Positions 62,397 through 64,000 of a DNA stretch of 64,000 bases are shown here, piece after piece. Location of the stretch: assembly GCA_965205535.1 (NCBI GenBank), contig CBDBHH010000005.1:3100001-3164000 (forward strand). The letters are read 5' to 3'. The translations under genes and the position numbers were made by a program. Every line of letters begins with the position of its first letter. The first letter of the stretch is position 1. The stretch is from UBA8079 sp965205535. GTDB lineage: Bacteria; Pseudomonadota; Alphaproteobacteria; UBA6615. The notes beneath the pieces were generated by a model. The model was not told the DNA's origin and made no database searches. It was given only the letters and a program-made list of their open reading frames with translations.

Positions 62397-62942
62397 GTGT
62401 CAGGATACTGCGATATCGCGCCGGGCCACGAATGGCACGGACCCTATCATGATACCGAATACGGGTTTCCAACGGATGACGAATCCGCCCTGTTCGAACG
62501 CCTGATCCTGGAGATCAACCAGGCGGGGCTGAGCTGGCTGACGATCCTGCGCAAACGTGAGGGTTTCGTGACCGCCTTCGAGGGGTTCGATGTCGAGCGG
62601 GTTGCCAATTACGGTGCGGCCGATCGCGCCCGCTTGCTGTCGGACGCGGGCATCATCCGCAACCGCCTGAAGGTCGATGCCGCCATTCACAACGCCCAGT
62701 GCATCCTCGCCATGCGCGACAGCCATGGCGGTTTTTTTAATTGGCTCAATGCACAACAAGAACATAACAAGCGCGACAAGGACGCCTGGGTGAAGACGTT
62801 CAAGAAGACGTTCAAATTCACCGGCGGCGAGATCACGGGTGAGTTCCTGATGAGCACCGGATTTCTGCCCGGGGCACATCGCGCGAATTGCCCTGTGTTC
62901 GCCCGGATCGAGAAATTGCGACCGGCCTGGATGCAGGCATAA
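62397..62942 (+). CDS. tag: DNA-3-methyladenine glycosylase I
   Basis: This base-excision repair enzyme of 181 residues removes 3-methyladenine. HDTEYGFPTDDESALFERL, the catalytic-region GLSWLTILRKREGF, and the zinc-binding His/Cys near the end (GFLPGAHRANCP) plus the N-terminal YCDIAPGHEWHGPYHD are present. The GTG with AAAGGA upstream is the likely start; longer frames back to 62253 overlap the chrA coding strand and lack homology. Confidence 0.9.
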   Translation: MSGYCDIAPGHEWHGPYHDTEYGFPTDDESALFERLILEINQAGLSWLTILRKREGFVTAFEGFDVERVANYGAADRARLLSDAGIIRNRLKVDAAIHNAQCILAMRDSHGGFFNWLNAQQEHNKRDKDAWVKTFKKTFKFTGGEITGEFLMSTGFLPGAHRANCPVFARIEKLRPAWMQA

Positions 62943-62975
62943 AAAAACGGGCCGGGAAAAACCCGGCCCGTTTCG
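62940..62975. terminator. Bidirectional intrinsic terminator between tag and the purine permease gene
   Basis: A 10-12 base-pair stem (ACGGGCCGGG / CCCGGCCCGT, loop AAAAA) lies between two convergent genes. The minus strand has a run of seven T after it, so it is a strong terminator for the permease gene; the plus strand has a short TTT. Confidence 0.85.
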
Positions 62976-62993
62976 CATTGTCTGGGTTCGGCG

Positions 62994-64000
62994 CTAGATG
63001 AGGCCGAATGCGTAGAGCACGACGAACAACGCCGCCATGATGTAGACGAGCGAGTTCGCTTCGCTGAACCGACCCGTCAGGATCTTGCCGGCGGCATAGA
63101 CGATGAAGCCGAACGCGATGCCATGGGCGATCGAGAAGGTGAACGGCATCACCACCGCAGCAAGTACCGCCGGTGCGTATTCCGTCACATCCTCCCAGTC
63201 GATCTCCGTCAGCCCGCGCACCATGAGCACGGCCACGAACAACAGGGCCGGTGCCGTGGCAAACCGCGGTACCAGACCGATGATCGGCGCCAGCAGCAAC
63301 GCGAGGATGAACAGGATCCCGACAGTGACCGCCGTCAGGCCGGTCCGTCCGCCTTCGCGCACACCCGCCGCGCTCTCGATATACGAGGTCACGGTCGATG
63401 TGCCGACCACGGAGCCGGCGATGGTGGCGATACTATCGGAGGACAGGGCCTTGCCCATGCGGGGCAGTTTGCCGTCCTCGTCGAGCAGGCCTGCACGGTG
63501 CGAAACACCAATCAGCGTGCCTGCCGTGTCGAACATGTCGACGAACAGGAAGGCGATGATCACCGAGATCATGCTGACCTGGAACGCGCCCGCGATATCG
63601 AGCTGCAGGAAGGTCGGGGCAAGGGACGGGATGGAGAAGTCCATCGACGCGCCGCCTGCCTGCCCGAGTATGTGGGCCAGGACCGTTGTGCCGATGATGC
63701 CGATCACAATCGCACCCGGTACGGCAAGCCGGTCGAGCGCGATGATCGCCACCAGGCCGATCGCCACGAGAACAACCTGCGGCGAGGCAACGTCACCCAG
63801 GGTGACGAGCGTGGCCGGATGGTCGACGACGATGCCCGAGATCTGCAGGGCGATGACACCGATGAACAACCCGATGCCGGCCGAAATCGACATTTTCAGC
63901 GATTTTGGTATCGAGTTGATGATCGCGGCCCTGATAGGCAGGATCGTGATTATCAGGAAGAACACACCCGACAGGAAGATCACGCCGAGCGCCGTTTGCC
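62994..64000 (-). CDS. NCS2 family purine permease (AzgA-like), N-terminus outside window
   Basis: The reading frame is open through the window end (preceding residues QTALG match the family), so the N-terminal part is missing. The 330 visible residues hold about 8-9 transmembrane segments. GIGLFIGVIALQ, FLFVDMFDTAGTLIGVSHRAG, SSDSIATIAGSVVGTSTVTSYIESAAG and GVREGGRTGLTAV match the adenine/guanine/hypoxanthine permeases. It takes up purine bases with protons. Confidence 0.93.
   Translation of the reverse strand, partial: QTALGVIFLSGVFFLIITILPIRAAIINSIPKSLKMSISAGIGLFIGVIALQISGIVVDHPATLVTLGDVASPQVVLVAIGLVAIIALDRLAVPGAIVIGIIGTTVLAHILGQAGGASMDFSIPSLAPTFLQLDIAGAFQVSMISVIIAFLFVDMFDTAGTLIGVSHRAGLLDEDGKLPRMGKALSSDSIATIAGSVVGTSTVTSYIESAAGVREGGRTGLTAVTVGILFILALLLAPIIGLVPRFATAPALLFVAVLMVRGLTEIDWEDVTEYAPAVLAAVVMPFTFSIAHGIAFGFIVYAAGKILTGRFSEANSLVYIMAALFVVLYAFGLI

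Overview
The window is GC-rich, densely coded DNA from an alphaproteobacterium, probably a free-living Rhodospirillales-like aerobe. Three things suggest this: a full nuoA-N operon followed by birA, coaX, RNase J, methylmalonyl-CoA epimerase and a DUF1467 gene; the run tig-clpP-clpX-lon-hupB; and glnB-glnA behind a sigma-54 type promoter. The taxonomic call is inferred from gene order and protein form, not from a marker search.

Layout. 1-4.5 kb: a very large sensor histidine kinase with at least six tandem PAS units, split by a one-base frameshift near 1935; its 5' end lies outside the window. 4.5-10.5 kb: an unknown protein and a group of oxidative catabolism genes (zinc-type dehydrogenase, FAH-family hydrolase, acyl-CoA dehydrogenase, extradiol-type dioxygenase, glutathionyl-hydroquinone reductase, carboxymuconolactone decarboxylase-like protein) that could form a ring-cleavage module. 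10.5-21.2 kb: DUF4197, pentapeptide-repeat, Lrp-type ligand domain, RhlE helicase, SPINDLY-type glycosyltransferase, alpha/beta hydrolase, lipoprotein, parE, acyl-CoA thioesterase and a small exported protein. 21.2-23.5 kb: the most unusual gene, a 92-residue peptide made of two near-identical Cys-rich units resembling a two-core RiPP precursor; then a double DUF427 protein and an arsR-arsI pair with a near-perfect operator. 23.5-26.7 kb: glnA, glnB and an aminotransferase. 26.9-30 kb: a frameshifted alpha/beta hydrolase, tRNA-His, nnr and tRNA-Leu. 30-37 kb: trigger factor, ClpP, ClpX, Lon, HU and tRNA-Val. 37-43 kb: quinone-reductase-like and SDR oxidoreductases, a tandem OsmC protein, a palindromic intergenic repeat, a luciferase-like monooxygenase, an HSL-type esterase and tRNA-Asp. 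43-61 kb: complex I (nuoA-N), then birA, coaX, rnj, mce and DUF1467. 61-64 kb: chromate transporter, 3-methyladenine glycosylase I and a purine permease cut by the window end.

Most of the window is core metabolism and protein quality control. Many neighbours overlap by 1-4 bases at stop/start (nuoC/D, D/E, E/F, J/K, nuoN/birA, birA/coaX, glycosyltransferase/hydrolase, thioesterase/exported protein, arsR/arsI), which indicates translational coupling. No CRISPR array, transposase, integrase or rRNA gene was seen. Every stretch longer than about 300 bases carries a gene or tRNA. Two independent one-base frameshifts in otherwise intact genes could be real decay or assembly error.

The best candidate for something undescribed is the two-core Cys-rich peptide gene at 21246-21524. 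It has a strong ribosome binding site, its two units differ almost only at synonymous positions, and no modifying enzyme lies nearby.
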